This document shows positions 36,595 through 45,904 of a stretch of 64,000 nt of DNA, one piece after another (the first letter of the stretch is position 1; every line of letters starts with the position of its first letter). The position numbers and the translations under genes were made by a program. The notes below the pieces were generated by a model. It was given only the letters and a program-made list of their open reading frames with translations, was not told where the DNA came from and made no database searches. The stretch covers positions 5,766,001-5,830,000 of the forward strand of contig NZ_CP009285.1 of assembly GCF_000758665.1 (NCBI RefSeq). The letters are read 5' to 3'. This DNA is from Paenibacillus borealis. GTDB taxonomy: Bacteria; Bacillota; Bacilli; Paenibacillales; Paenibacillaceae.

Positions 36595-37707
36595 TTATTT
36601 TTTGACCAGCTGCTCGTATTCCGTCGGTGTCACACCGAAACGCTTTTTGAAGCTTTTGCTGAAATAATTGGGATCTGCGTATCCGACACTCTCCGAAATA
36701 TCAGCCAGCTTACGGTTGCCTTCCAGCAGCAGTACCCGTGCTCTCTTCATCCGGATATGGGTAATATGGTCGACAATCGAATAACCGGACTCCTTGCGGA
36801 AGACACGGCGCAGATAGCTGGAATCCACATATACGCCGCCTGCCACCTGTTCGGCCGACAGATTCTCGTCCGCGTAATGCTGTTCAATATAGCTGATCGC
36901 TGCGGCGAACAGGCTCGATGCCTTGGTCGGCTTCACATCCTCCGTCAGTTGAATCACCCTGCGGTACAGGCCGATAAGCCATTCCTCAGCCTTATCCCAG
37001 GAGCCGCATTCCTTCAGCCTGTCATACGGTGCCTTATCCTCATCGTTATTCCATACCCTGTGAAAAGGAAATCCGCGTTCACCAGCGAAGGTTAACACAA
37101 GTGAGAGCAGCCCCATCATCATCGCATCAGGATATTCGTCCCCCCACTTGCTGCCGCGGAGCTGGCGGATGGCCTTGCGCACCTCCTCAAGGATATCACC
37201 GTCCCTCATCCGCAGTCCCAGCACAATGGCATCACGGATGGAGCTGAGATCTGCCGCCTCTTGTCCGGACTGGACCGCCGCCGTACCGCTTCCTTCCGCC
37301 GCCAATTCTCCGGCATCCCGGTCGGTGGACAGGCGGGGCAGCTTCGTCCGGACACGGGTCAGCATCTCCAGCATTTCCTCTTCGTTGAACGGCTTCAGCA
37401 GATAATCCTGCACGCCCGTCCGCACCGCCTTCTGCAAATATTCAAATTCGTTATGTCCCGAAACAAATACAATGACAATCCGCTCGAAGCGGTCCTTCAG
37501 CTTGCCCGCCAGCTCAATGCCGTCCATAAACGGCATATTAATATCGACAAGCGCCAGATGGGGCTGATGCTTCTCCGCTTCAAGCAGCGCTTCCTGGCCG
37601 TCCCTCGCTTCACAGCATACGCGGAACCCGTGCCGCTGCCAGTCCATCTTAAGCCGCAGATAATCGCGGAACAGCGGCTCGTCATCAACAATCATCACCT
37701 TGTACAT
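36595..37707 (-). CDS. Response regulator with AraC domain
   Basis: A 370-residue response regulator, shorter than the other two in the window because the middle region is reduced. The receiver has VDDE and phospho-acceptor Asp55 in LALVDINMPFMDG. The C-terminal AraC domain contains NLSAEQVAGGVYVDSSYL and GYADPNYFSKSFKKRFGVTP. ATG 37707 is preferred since GAGGG lies 9 nt upstream. The gene overlaps the end of the kinase gene by 23 nt, so translation is probably coupled. Confidence 0.94.
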   Translation of the reverse strand: MYKVMIVDDEPLFRDYLRLKMDWQRHGFRVCCEARDGQEALLEAEKHQPHLALVDINMPFMDGIELAGKLKDRFERIVIVFVSGHNEFEYLQKAVRTGVQDYLLKPFNEEEMLEMLTRVRTKLPRLSTDRDAGELAAEGSGTAAVQSGQEAADLSSIRDAIVLGLRMRDGDILEEVRKAIRQLRGSKWGDEYPDAMMMGLLSLVLTFAGERGFPFHRVWNNDEDKAPYDRLKECGSWDKAEEWLIGLYRRVIQLTEDVKPTKASSLFAAAISYIEQHYADENLSAEQVAGGVYVDSSYLRRVFRKESGYSIVDHITHIRMKRARVLLLEGNRKLADISESVGYADPNYFSKSFKKRFGVTPTEYEQLVKK

Positions 37708-39517
37708 CCTGCTCATCCCTCTTTTCATTTGCAAGCATTGGCAGTGACAGCTCTACTACAGTGCCTTCACCGGCAGCGCTTCGGACCGTCAAGCCGTATT
37801 CCTCACCGAAATACAGGCTGAGCCGCTGGCGGACACTGTACGTTCCGATCGACCGGGCCTCGTCCTCCCGTGAACTCCCGGACATGATGGCTGCGATTCG
37901 TTCCCCGTCCATGCCGACCCCGTTATCCGTCACTTGAACAATGACCTTGCCTGCTGAAATACCGGCCCCGATGCGGATAAAGCCCTTGCTCCCTTTCTTC
38001 TTCAAACCATGATATATCGCGTTCTCCACAAGCGGCTGCAGCGACAGCTTCGGAATTGGTGTACCGGACAGCTCAGGCGGAATATCGATCTCATAGCGGA
38101 ACACATCGGGGTAACGGATCTGCATAATCGCTAGATAATCATCCGTAATCCGCGCTTCCTTCTCCAGAATGATAAGCTCCCTGCCTTTGTTAAGCACCAT
38201 CCGGTAGAAATCCGCCAGCGCCTTGGTCGTATCCCGCGCTTCCTCATTGCGGTCCAGCTCGTTCAGGACATATATGGTATCCAGCGTGTTATACAGAAAA
38301 TGCGGTTTGATCTGTGCGCTGATCAGGGCAAGTTCATATTCCCGCTTCCGGTTCTGTTCCTCTGTCACCTCGTCCAGCAATTCACCTACCCGGCCGACCA
38401 TGAAATTGAACGCCTCGGCAATCGTACCAATCTCGTCCTCCGTTCTCGCTGCCGCAACAGGACGAAGATCACCGCTCACCACCTGGCGCATTGCCCGCGT
38501 CAGTCTCTCCAGGGGGCTTGCAACCATCCGTGACAGAAAATTTGCCCCGAACAGGGAAAAGATCAGACACAAGGCTCCGACCAGCGCTGTCAGCCTGACA
38601 TTCTGCTGTACATCCGCTGTCAGCAGCTTAAGCGAGACCACATTGATCAGCTCCCAGTCCATCCGCCCGTAATGGCTGACCGTAACCAGATTACCATTGT
38701 CCCTGTACGAAAAACTGGCCGCGTCCGGCGGACGGCTGTCTTCTTCGATTTCAGCTGCCATCGCCGGCTCTACCGGCTGCAGCAGGCTGCTCTTGTCCGC
38801 CGCCGCTACGACCCTCTCTTGTCCGTCTATGAAATAATAAGCCTTCGGTGCCGCGGGATCGCTGGACTGGAGGAATGCCGACAGCTGTTCCTCTTTTACC
38901 ATCAGAAACAGGGTACCTAGGGGCTCGCCGCTATCAATATTGATGACCATCTTTCCCAGCGTGAGTACAGGTACGGCCGGATCAGGCGTCAGGTAGCTGC
39001 GTTTGTCCATATCGAACCAATGCGAAATTCCGTAGCTGTCCGATGCCTTAACCCGCTCCAGCATTCCGCTTGACGCAATGCCTCCCTCATCCCCGCCGGA
39101 AGTATAAGAAGGATATACCGTTCCGTCCGTGCCGACGAATACGGCTGCATCCACCTCCCGGAAGATCGACAGGTCTGTGGATAGACGGCTCTGCATCAGA
39201 TTGGCAAAACGCACCTTATCCAGCGGCATTGCCTGATCGCCCGGATAAGACTCGTAGAGGCGGTTGATGTTGGTGACCATAATATTGGACGCAGTCTCTG
39301 CACTGCGGAGGATATAGTCCGTGCGGGAAAGAATCAGCTGGGATTCATCAGCCACATTGCGAGTAGTCCGGTCAATCAGGGAACGGCTGAATAAATGGCT
39401 GGACAGTACGCCCAGAATAAGCAGAGACAGGATAAGCAGCGGCAGGAATATCGCAATTACCTTGCTTTTGAAGCGGAGCCGGCCAAACCATTTTCTGATG
39501 AATGTTGTGTATTCCAA
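37685..39517 (-). CDS. YesM-type sensor histidine kinase
   Basis: A 610-residue kinase: helix about 20-42, extracellular sensor region to about 285, second helix about 290-312, HAMP, phospho-acceptor motif in QIKPHFLYNTLD (Lys in place of the usual Asn before Pro-His), and HATPase with VTDNGVGMDG and GTYSVRQRL. TTG 39517 is the start, 9 nt after GGAGG. Forms an operon with the regulator at 36595 and probably controls the second importer. Confidence 0.93.
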   Translation of the reverse strand: MEYTTFIRKWFGRLRFKSKVIAIFLPLLILSLLILGVLSSHLFSRSLIDRTTRNVADESQLILSRTDYILRSAETASNIMVTNINRLYESYPGDQAMPLDKVRFANLMQSRLSTDLSIFREVDAAVFVGTDGTVYPSYTSGGDEGGIASSGMLERVKASDSYGISHWFDMDKRSYLTPDPAVPVLTLGKMVINIDSGEPLGTLFLMVKEEQLSAFLQSSDPAAPKAYYFIDGQERVVAAADKSSLLQPVEPAMAAEIEEDSRPPDAASFSYRDNGNLVTVSHYGRMDWELINVVSLKLLTADVQQNVRLTALVGALCLIFSLFGANFLSRMVASPLERLTRAMRQVVSGDLRPVAAARTEDEIGTIAEAFNFMVGRVGELLDEVTEEQNRKREYELALISAQIKPHFLYNTLDTIYVLNELDRNEEARDTTKALADFYRMVLNKGRELIILEKEARITDDYLAIMQIRYPDVFRYEIDIPPELSGTPIPKLSLQPLVENAIYHGLKKKGSKGFIRIGAGISAGKVIVQVTDNGVGMDGERIAAIMSGSSREDEARSIGTYSVRQRLSLYFGEEYGLTVRSAAGEGTVVELSLPMLANEKRDEQDVQGDDC

Positions 39518-39671
39518 GCTCGTTCTCCTCCACCCTCAAATGAATATCCAACATGGTATCACAATCACAGCAGGTTTAGAAGCCGTAAGATTCAGCTATA
39601 GCTCCGGGTTGTAAGCGCCTCTAAAAAGCCACTTGAAAGAAAAGCAAACAGGTGGTAGGATAAAAGCGAAG

Positions 39672-39695
39672 TTTTAGTAAATATATTAACTAAAA
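39672..39695. promoter_or_regulatory. Palindromic operator upstream of LacI-GH36 operon
   Basis: A 24-bp palindrome with 11 of 12 pairs complementary: left part TTTTAGTAAATA, right part TATTAACTAAAA. It ends 14 nt before the TTG start of the LacI-type gene. Symmetry and position suggest autoregulation by that repressor, which would also control the GH36 gene. Recognition by this repressor is inferred. Confidence 0.65.
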
Positions 39696-39709
39696 AGGCG
39701 TGAAGCAGC

Positions 39710-40699
39710 TTGGCAACGATTAAAGACATCGCCCGTGAGGCCGGCGTATCCGCCGCCACCGTATCGAGAGTGCTAAATAATGACCTGTCCCTGGCTGTCA
39801 GTGACGATACGCGGACCCGTGTGTTTGCGGTCGCAGAGCGGCTTGGCTACAAGCCCTCCCGGTTAAGACAGCTGAAGCGGGAGACCGAGCTGAGCAGCAA
39901 GGCTATTTCGCTTCTGCTCTGGTGTTCAGCGGAAGAAGAGCGGGATGATCCGTACTACGGCTCGATCCGCCGCGGTGTTGAGCTGCGCTGCGAGGAGCTG
40001 GGGATTGTGCTCGGCCAGACGCTGCGCGGACGTAACCCGCTGCCCCCGCTCCGGGCAGACGATGGCCTTATCGTCGTAGGCGGCTTCGACCCTAAGGAAT
40101 TCGAAAGGCTGCATGCCGACAAGAGCACGACGGTGCTGGTCGACCAGTACGTGGAACGTCTGGAGTATGACTCCGTACGGACGCATTTCCGTCAGGCTGT
40201 CGATCAGGCACTTAGCCATCTGCTTGCCCTTGGCCACCGTGATATTGCCTTCATCGGCGGCGGAGGCGAGGGCGAACGCCGGGTGCATCATTTCAGCCGG
40301 ATGATGCAGAACCAAGGCTGCTACGATGCCGGACTGGTGCGCACTGGCGGCTGGAGCAGCGCCGACGGTTACCGGATGATGGACGAGCTGCTGGCAGGTG
40401 CCACGCGGCCGACGGCCTGCTTCGCGGCCAGTGACCCGCTGGCGGTCGGCGCCCTCCGCGCCCTGCACGACCACGGCGTGAAGGTGCCTGCAGAGATGGC
40501 TATCGTTGGCTTCGATGATATCGAGATGGCCGCTTACGTCCAGCCCCCGCTGACAACGGTTCGCGCCTATCCCGAGCAGATGGGCAAAGCGGCCGTCCAG
40601 CTGCTCGCCGAGCGGTTCGAAGGTCGCGAAGCGCCTTCGCATACGATTATCGGCACGAAGCTGATCGTCAGGGAGACCAGCGGCGGAATGCCTGAATAA
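39710..40699 (+). CDS. LacI family transcriptional regulator
   Basis: A 329-residue repressor. The N-terminal DNA-binding domain has the family signature TIKDIAREAGVSAATVSRVL, and the periplasmic-binding-like effector domain follows (GRNPLPPLRADDGLIVVG, DQYVERLEYDSV, GFDDIEMAAYVQPPLTTV). The start is TTG 39710 with a weak AAAGGCG site. Its gene lies 93 nt before the alpha-galactosidase start, and the palindrome at 39672 is the probable operator, so an alpha-galactoside or galactose is the likely effector. Confidence 0.94.
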   Translation: MATIKDIAREAGVSAATVSRVLNNDLSLAVSDDTRTRVFAVAERLGYKPSRLRQLKRETELSSKAISLLLWCSAEEERDDPYYGSIRRGVELRCEELGIVLGQTLRGRNPLPPLRADDGLIVVGGFDPKEFERLHADKSTTVLVDQYVERLEYDSVRTHFRQAVDQALSHLLALGHRDIAFIGGGGEGERRVHHFSRMMQNQGCYDAGLVRTGGWSSADGYRMMDELLAGATRPTACFAASDPLAVGALRALHDHGVKVPAEMAIVGFDDIEMAAYVQPPLTTVRAYPEQMGKAAVQLLAERFEGREAPSHTIIGTKLIVRETSGGMPE

Positions 40700-40792
40700 A
40701 CGCAGGCTGCATCTATGCAAGCAGAAATTATATGTTACAGCTGCAATGACGGACCGGAGCACCGGACCACATCACATCCGACAAGGAGCGTT

Positions 40793-43093
40793 ATGAATAT
40801 GAACATTTATGCAGATGAAACGCTAGGCCTGTTCCACCTTCAATCCAAAGATACCAGCTATATCATTCAACTGGTAGACGGATATCCCGCCCATGTATAC
40901 TGGGGCGCACAGCTCCGTCATGACAACAGCCTGACCGGGGCGCTTGAGCTGCGCGAGCGTGCTTCCTTCTCCCCAACCCCGCTGCTGTCCAAACCTACCC
41001 TCTCTCTGGATGCCCTTCCCCAGGAGTATCCGCAGTATGGAACAAGTGATTTCCGGCGTCCTGCCTATCAGGTTCAGCTGACGGACGGCACACGCATCAC
41101 TGAACTCAAATATGCCGGCTACACGATTACAGCGGGCAAGCCAGCCCTTGAAGGACTGCCTGCCGTCTATGCGGAGAATGAAGCGGAAGCCCAGACACTG
41201 GAGCTTACCCTGAAGGATGATTACGCCGGTCTGACCGTTAAGCTGGTGTATACCGTCTTCGCTGGTCATAGCGCGATTACACGCTCCGTACGTTTTGAAC
41301 ATAACGGTGAGGCTCCGCTGCGGCTTGAACAAGCCCTCAGCGCATCCGTTGATTTCGCGGATTCCGCCTACGATACACTACACCTGAGCGGTGCATGGGC
41401 CAGAGAGCGCCATGTTCAGCGCCGTCCGCTGACTCCGGGCGCAGCCCTGTCGCTGGAGAGCCGCCGCGGTTCAAGCAGCCATCAGACCAATCCGTTTCTT
41501 GCCCTGCTCCGCCCCGGCGCTAATGAAGATCAGGGTGATGTATACGGCTTCAGCCTCGTCTACAGCGGCAGCTTCGCCGCCACTGCAGAGGTTGAGCAGT
41601 TCGGGCAGACCCGTGTAAGCATCGGGATTAATCCGTTTGATTTCTCCTGGCTGCTGGAGCCGGGCCAATCCTTCCAGACGCCGGAGGCTGTGCTCGTCTA
41701 TTCCAGTGAAGGAATCGGCGGTATGTCACGCACCTATCACCGGCTGTACCGGACCCGGCTGTGCCGCGGCGTTCACCGCGACCAGGCCCGTCCGATTCTC
41801 GTCAATAACTGGGAAGCAACCTATTTCAATTTCGATGCGGACAAAATCGCAGCGATCGCCAAGGAAGCAGGTCCTCTCGGTATTGAACTGTTCGTACTCG
41901 ATGACGGCTGGTTCGGCAAGCGTGACAAAGATAACAGCTCGCTGGGCGACTGGTTCGAAGACCGCCGCAAGCTGCCTGAAGGTCTGGCCGATCTGGCTGG
42001 CCGCGTCAATAACGAAGGCCTGCAATTCGGACTATGGGTAGAACCGGAAATGGTCTCTCCGGACAGCGATCTGTACCGGAAGCATCCGGACTGGTGTCTG
42101 CATGCCGAAGGACGCCGCCGTACCGAAGCCCGCAACCAGCTCATCCTGGATCTCTCGCGTCCTGAAGTATGCGACTATCTGTATGAGACATTAAGTGCTG
42201 TCTTCTCCAGCGCACCGATTACTTATGTCAAATGGGATATGAACCGTAATATGACCGAGATTGCCTCCGCGACAGCCAGCCCGGAGCGGCAACAAGAAAC
42301 CGCCCACCGCTATATGCTCGGCCTGTACAACCTGCTGGAGCGCCTGACCTCGCGCTTCCCTGATATCCTGTTCGAGAGTTGCTCGGGCGGCGGCGGCCGG
42401 TTCGATCCGGGAATGCTGTTCTATATGCCGCAGACCTGGACCAGTGATGATACCGATGCGCTTGAACGCCTGGCCATTCAATACGGCACAAGTATCGTAT
42501 ATCCGGCCAGCAGTATGGGTGCTCACGTATCAGCGGTTCCGAACCATCAGGTAGACCGCATTACCTCCCTTGCCACCCGCGGGGATGTAGCGATGAGCGG
42601 CAATTTCGGCTATGAGCTGGATCTTACCAAGTTCACCGGTGCCGAGAAGGATCTGGCTGCCCGGCAGATTGCCCAGTACAAGGAAATCCGCACGCTGGTG
42701 CAGCAGGGCGATATGTATCGCCTGCAGAGTCCGTTTGAGGGTAACGGCGACACCGCCTGGATGTTCGTCAGCGAAGATAAAACGGAAGCCTTCGTAGCCT
42801 ATTTCCGGGTGCTTGCCATACCGAACGCACCAATCTCGCGCCTTACGCTCAAAGGGCTCAATCCGGAGCTGGATTATGTGATTGAGACTGGCGCAGCCGG
42901 TGTTACCGCAAATGGCCACGGCGGCGGAGAAGCCGCTGTACCTGCTGATGGGCAGAGCTCCGCTCCGTTCCAGACAGCATTTGACGGCGTACCTCACGGC
43001 GGCGACCGCCTGATGCGTATCGGCCTGGTTGTTTCCGACCTGCGTGGCGATTACGCGAGCTGCACCTATCGCCTGAGAGCTGTACAGCGTTAA
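40793..43093 (+). CDS. GH36 alpha-galactosidase
   Basis: Hydrolyses terminal alpha-1,6-galactose from melibiose, raffinose-type sugars or galactomannan oligomers in the cytoplasm; 766 residues, a usual GH36 length. The N-terminal beta-sandwich is followed by the barrel with DDGWFGKRDKDNSSLGDW and GLWVEPEMV. The nucleophile is Asp482 in KWDMNRNMTE. The acid/base lies in WTSDDTD (Asp552 or Asp553). The motif ESCSGGGGRFD is present. ATG 40793 lies 4 nt after AAGGAG; ATG 40799 gives wider spacing and is equally possible. No transporter is attached, so one of the importers in this window or elsewhere must supply the substrate. Confidence 0.95.
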   Translation: MNMNIYADETLGLFHLQSKDTSYIIQLVDGYPAHVYWGAQLRHDNSLTGALELRERASFSPTPLLSKPTLSLDALPQEYPQYGTSDFRRPAYQVQLTDGTRITELKYAGYTITAGKPALEGLPAVYAENEAEAQTLELTLKDDYAGLTVKLVYTVFAGHSAITRSVRFEHNGEAPLRLEQALSASVDFADSAYDTLHLSGAWARERHVQRRPLTPGAALSLESRRGSSSHQTNPFLALLRPGANEDQGDVYGFSLVYSGSFAATAEVEQFGQTRVSIGINPFDFSWLLEPGQSFQTPEAVLVYSSEGIGGMSRTYHRLYRTRLCRGVHRDQARPILVNNWEATYFNFDADKIAAIAKEAGPLGIELFVLDDGWFGKRDKDNSSLGDWFEDRRKLPEGLADLAGRVNNEGLQFGLWVEPEMVSPDSDLYRKHPDWCLHAEGRRRTEARNQLILDLSRPEVCDYLYETLSAVFSSAPITYVKWDMNRNMTEIASATASPERQQETAHRYMLGLYNLLERLTSRFPDILFESCSGGGGRFDPGMLFYMPQTWTSDDTDALERLAIQYGTSIVYPASSMGAHVSAVPNHQVDRITSLATRGDVAMSGNFGYELDLTKFTGAEKDLAARQIAQYKEIRTLVQQGDMYRLQSPFEGNGDTAWMFVSEDKTEAFVAYFRVLAIPNAPISRLTLKGLNPELDYVIETGAAGVTANGHGGGEAAVPADGQSSAPFQTAFDGVPHGGDRLMRIGLVVSDLRGDYASCTYRLRAVQR

Positions 43094-43108
43094 TCCTTAA
43101 ATATTGAG

Positions 43109-43146
43109 AAGGCTTCAGTCTCCCCGGGGGACTGAAGCCTTTTTGT
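43109..43146 (+). terminator. Rho-independent terminator after GH36
   Basis: AGGCTTCAGTC pairs with GACTGAAGCCT around a short CCCC/GGGG-containing loop, followed by TTTTTG. It ends the LacI-GH36 operon. Confidence 0.92.
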
Positions 43147-43214
43147 TATATGGATCGGCGAGGCTATAAATCAAATAAAAATAGCTAATACTTCATTGAA
43201 AGGTTAGGCTGCCG

Positions 43215-43250
43215 TTGCGGTTGCGGTTGCGGTTGCGGTTGCGGTTGCTG
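43215..43250 (+). repeat. Hexanucleotide microsatellite (TTGCGG)
   Basis: Five perfect TTGCGG units followed by TTGCTG. It sits in the noncoding gap after the GH36 terminator, directly before array B. A similar GTTGCGG text appears in the low-complexity segment of the GH38 gene. Confidence 0.9.
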
Positions 43251-43300
43251 CCGTTACTGTTGCGGTAAATTCCTGCTTAAGCGGCTGCTTTTAAAATCCT

Positions 43301-43470
43301 GCACCAAATACAACAATTCCCTCGCGATCACGGCCATAATCTGAAACTGTTGTACAAACTGCAACATTTCTGCTCCCTCAGACGGCTCAGCCGGATAATT
43401 CCTGCATTTCGTACAACAATCTGCCTGAACAGCCGGATATTTGTGAACCAATGTTGTAATTTGTACAACT
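43301..43470. repeat. Palindrome array B (about 51-nt period, four units)
   Basis: Cores are centred near 43306, 43357, 43410 and 43461. Unit 2 has TGTTG/CAACA arms and unit 4 has GTTGTA/TACAAC arms. Units 1 and 2 match units 1 and 2 of array A in order: TCCTGCA..AAATACAACA, then TGTTGTACAAA..GCAACATTTCT. This implies that a multi-unit block was copied, not single palindromes. Confidence 0.8.
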
Positions 43471-43556
43471 GTTTCGGTTAAATAAAGTTGGAATCTATGT
43501 CGAAAAAAGTGTGATATCTAATGTTGGCAATTATGATCGAACAACTTTTAATATCC

Positions 43557-43590
43557 ATAAAAAAAGACCGTCGATTGCTACGATGGTCTT
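43557..43590 (-). terminator. Rho-independent terminator
   Basis: AAGACC (43564-43569) pairs with GGTCTT (43585-43590), extended by GTCG/CGAT wobble pairing; the minus strand then runs into seven or more T. It ends the decayed minus-strand reading frame at 43638. Confidence 0.7.
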
Positions 43591-43637
43591 ACACATTCAT
43601 CATTTAAACTTCACATGAGTTCAGAACTCTGGGGTGA

Positions 43638-43885
43638 TTATCCAACAAATTTATCCTTCATGAGGCATATAAAATTTTCAATGTGATAATGTTGCATATC
43701 ATGAAGAACCTCTGGAAGGTATTTAATTCTAAGATAGGGGTAAATGAAATCCTCTTTAAAAAACGAAATTCTTTCATCGTTCGGATTGAGATTCACTAAT
43801 CTTCTTGCCCCTTCTTATGCACCACAATGTAAATAAATCACTTCAGGATATAAATTGAAATAAGCACCCAAGTGTAACGCAGTTC
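43638..43885 (-). pseudogene. Remnant of an unrecognised gene, C-terminal part
   Basis: On the minus strand one frame reads about 75 codons of protein-like sequence (LHLGAYFNLYPEVIYLHC, then NLNPNDERISFFKEDFIYPY, ending in FICLMKDKFVG and a stop). It is interrupted by an in-frame TAA (43815-43817) and by another stop upstream. The residue mix is protein-like, and a terminator follows directly. The family is not recognised; the size and setting would suit a small cytoplasmic protein such as an immunity protein, but that is a guess. The region has lower GC than the flanks. Confidence 0.45.
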
Positions 43886-43954
43886 ATATACGGATAATGG
43901 CCCCGAGCCTTTTACTTTAGGCGATATTAAATTCTAATGTTGATATTTGACCAT

Positions 43955-43986
43955 AAGAAACAGCTTTGGTGAAAAGGCTGTTTCTT
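43955..43986. terminator. Hairpin, probable terminator
   Basis: AAGAAACAGC pairs perfectly with GCTGTTTCTT (10 bp, 12-nt loop). It lies 68 nt downstream of the frameshifted gene at 44054-44854 on the minus strand. The T-rich stem base could end transcription in either direction. Confidence 0.55.
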
Positions 43987-44053
43987 AAGCTATCGTAATC
44001 CGTTAAATTAATAACTTTAATTGAACTCTAATTCTTATGCTTATTATGATTAG

Positions 44054-44854
44054 GCTATATCAAAATGTAATCTTCCGTCTTTTCCACTTATGTAAGGTTG
44101 ACGTTCTTTTATGTGTGCGTATTCTGGATATCTGCTCTTTAGGTTGCGAAGCATACAGATATTTACAGGGTGAATCGTTTTATCGTATTCGCTATTCATG
44201 ATTGCACTCTTTGTTGTCAGCCATGGCATTATCTCACCTGTATATTTTTAATCTCTGATTCAGCAATTTCAAATGGTTGTTCAGAAAGGCAGAGCCAGAA
44301 ATACCATTTTGCAAACCATGGGCATTTTCTGTCTCCAACATGACAGTTATAATTATCAATTCTGCCTTTTATCCAATCTGTATCTTCAGGAGATACCGTT
44401 GCAAGATAGCATAATACAACAAGCGATGTATCAAAGCACTCTCCCACTCCGTCATCACAGTTACCAAAGCATGTGGTTTTCAAGCGTATAGAAGTTTTAT
44501 CTACTATTTCTTTTACATTAGGGCTATTTGGTGCAAGAAGGTAAAGTAAGCTGATAATTTCAAGCTCATACATATTAGCGGAGAATATATGAGTTTTTTG
44601 GTGTTTGATTATAAATAGTTTTGAGCTTTACTCCATCGTTATATGGTGGAATAAAGAAAATCGGATACATCTGCCGCCCATAACCGTCAATATTATTAGT
44701 AAACTTGACAGCCTTATAGAAACTCATTGCCTGTTCTAGTTTAGTTAGTACCAAAAATTTTGTATTCGTGTCGGTAACAGTAACCAGGCACGATTTGACC
44801 GCCGGTTATCCACTTTCGGCGGATATACATCTACATCGATATTTCAATTTACAT
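44054..44854 (-). pseudogene. Frameshifted gene of unknown family (three-frame pseudogene)
   Basis: One ancestral protein appears split over three frames. Part 1 (about 44805-44600) ends TIYNQTPK. In a six-A run (T run 44594-44599 on the plus strand) the frame shifts, and part 2 continues THIFSANMYELEIISLLYLL through 44573-44229, a 114-codon open stretch with TTCFGNCDDGVGECFD and CPWFAKWYFWLC. A second shift near 44230 leads into part 3 (MPWLTTKSAIMNSEYDKTIH to GRLHFDIA) ending at 44054. Upstream, AAAAGGAG precedes an ATG at 44854 that is followed at once by a stop, the likely original start. Joined, the parts give about 265 codons. Family and function are unknown to me. Part 2 alone would be annotated as a 114-residue protein. 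Confidence 0.6.
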
Positions 44855-45003
44855 GTATAAACTCCTTTTATAGTCACTTGGAGATCTATTGTTATGCTAT
44901 TTCCCCCTAAATCCACTTCGATTCTCTTGAATAAAATCGGTATTATCTGAGAGATATACACCTAATACAAAAATGATGAGTTAGGTCTTTATAACGTAAA
45001 AAA

Positions 45004-45024
45004 CCTACCGAATTGAAAGGTAGG
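45004..45024 (-). terminator. Rho-independent terminator
   Basis: CCTACC pairs with GGTAGG around a 9-nt loop; on the minus strand it is followed by TTTTTT. It lies 20 nt past the stop of the stalk-domain gene at 45045. Confidence 0.75.
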
Positions 45025-45044
45025 CTCTTTATAATGATTCAAAA

Positions 45045-45527
45045 TTATTCAGTAAAGTTGATGTATATGGAAGCACCATTGGCAGTTTTACTCCAAGTAA
45101 CCTTTGCGCCAATTGCTTCAGAAATAAATCTTAAATTCACAAAGAAAATATTACTATCAGGTTCTAGAGAAGGAGCCTGAGTTAATGCTACTTTACTTCC
45201 GTTCACATACGCCTCATACGAATTATTCGTTAACTGAATTTTATCATCCCCTTCGGTCGCAGTAACCGTTTTGGTCGTGTTATCCCATTCTACAGTCATT
45301 CCATAAGCCTCGAATATAGGCCGCATGGGAACAAGCGTTGTCCCAAGAGTTGTAACATTAGCGTAGATATCCAATTTCTCATTATTGATAAAAACACTTG
45401 GATGTTCTCTGGAAGATTTCACACTAGTTATACTACCACTAGGATCTTTAGAAGCAAAAACACTATTTACTCCAACACTCATCAAAAAAATTACAAAAAT
45501 AAGATATATGTTCAATGATTTTTTCAT
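45045..45527 (-). CDS. Secreted copper-amine-oxidase-N-like stalk domain protein
   Basis: A 160-residue protein with a signal peptide (cleavage after VFASK region, about residue 24) and a single copper-amine-oxidase N-terminal-like domain, the small beta-alpha stalk module common on Paenibacillus surface proteins. The hallmark text is VPMRPIFEAYGMTVEWDNTT, followed by VNLRFISEAIGAKVTW. In this protein it is the only domain, so an adhesive, regulatory or structural role outside the cell is more likely than an enzyme. ATG 45527 follows GGAGG by 5 nt; the longer frame to 45590 is not supported. Confidence 0.85.
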   Translation of the reverse strand: MKKSLNIYLIFVIFLMSVGVNSVFASKDPSGSITSVKSSREHPSVFINNEKLDIYANVTTLGTTLVPMRPIFEAYGMTVEWDNTTKTVTATEGDDKIQLTNNSYEAYVNGSKVALTQAPSLEPDSNIFFVNLRFISEAIGAKVTWSKTANGASIYINFTE

Positions 45528-45592
45528 ACTAACCTCCTTTTTAATAATAACAGACAATGGATAAATAAATAATCCATCGTCTGTTATCATAC

Positions 45593-45865
45593 CTAATATC
45601 GGCCTCTGTTTACAACAATTGTAATCGAAGTGCTGCTATTCACAGTTACAATAGAATGATCATTCTGCGCGCCTGATAATGCGCCACTAGCAAGTGGTGT
45701 ACCATTGACTACCAAACTAGAAAAGGTGGTTCTGTTTTTCCCCGAATCATCACCACTAACAACGGTTGATAAAAGCTTCCATCTACTGATGGAAGGAATA
45801 TTATGACTACCATCTGATTCTATAATTGTAATAAGATGCGAATCGAGCAACTCGGTTCCTCCCAA
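45593..45865 (-). CDS. Hypothetical small protein, possibly a truncated gene
   Basis: A 90-codon frame that stops 66 nt before the start of the stalk-domain gene. The sequence is rich in Ser, Thr, Asn and Val with alternating beta-like strands (TTFSSLVVNGTPLASG, SIVTVNSSTSITIVV), as in the C-terminal part of a secreted protein. The frame stays open upstream to the hairpin at 45905 but has no ATG. TTG 45865 has no clear site, while TTG 45850 is 7 nt after GGGAGG. It may be the surviving 3' end of a larger gene cut by the rearrangement that left the repeat at 45976. Not recognised. Confidence 0.35.
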   Translation of the reverse strand: MGGTELLDSHLITIIESDGSHNIPSISRWKLLSTVVSGDDSGKNRTTFSSLVVNGTPLASGALSGAQNDHSIVTVNSSTSITIVVNRGRY

Positions 45866-45904
45866 TGTAGGAGAAATTGCCCAGCCATCAAATAGTAAAA
45901 ATGA

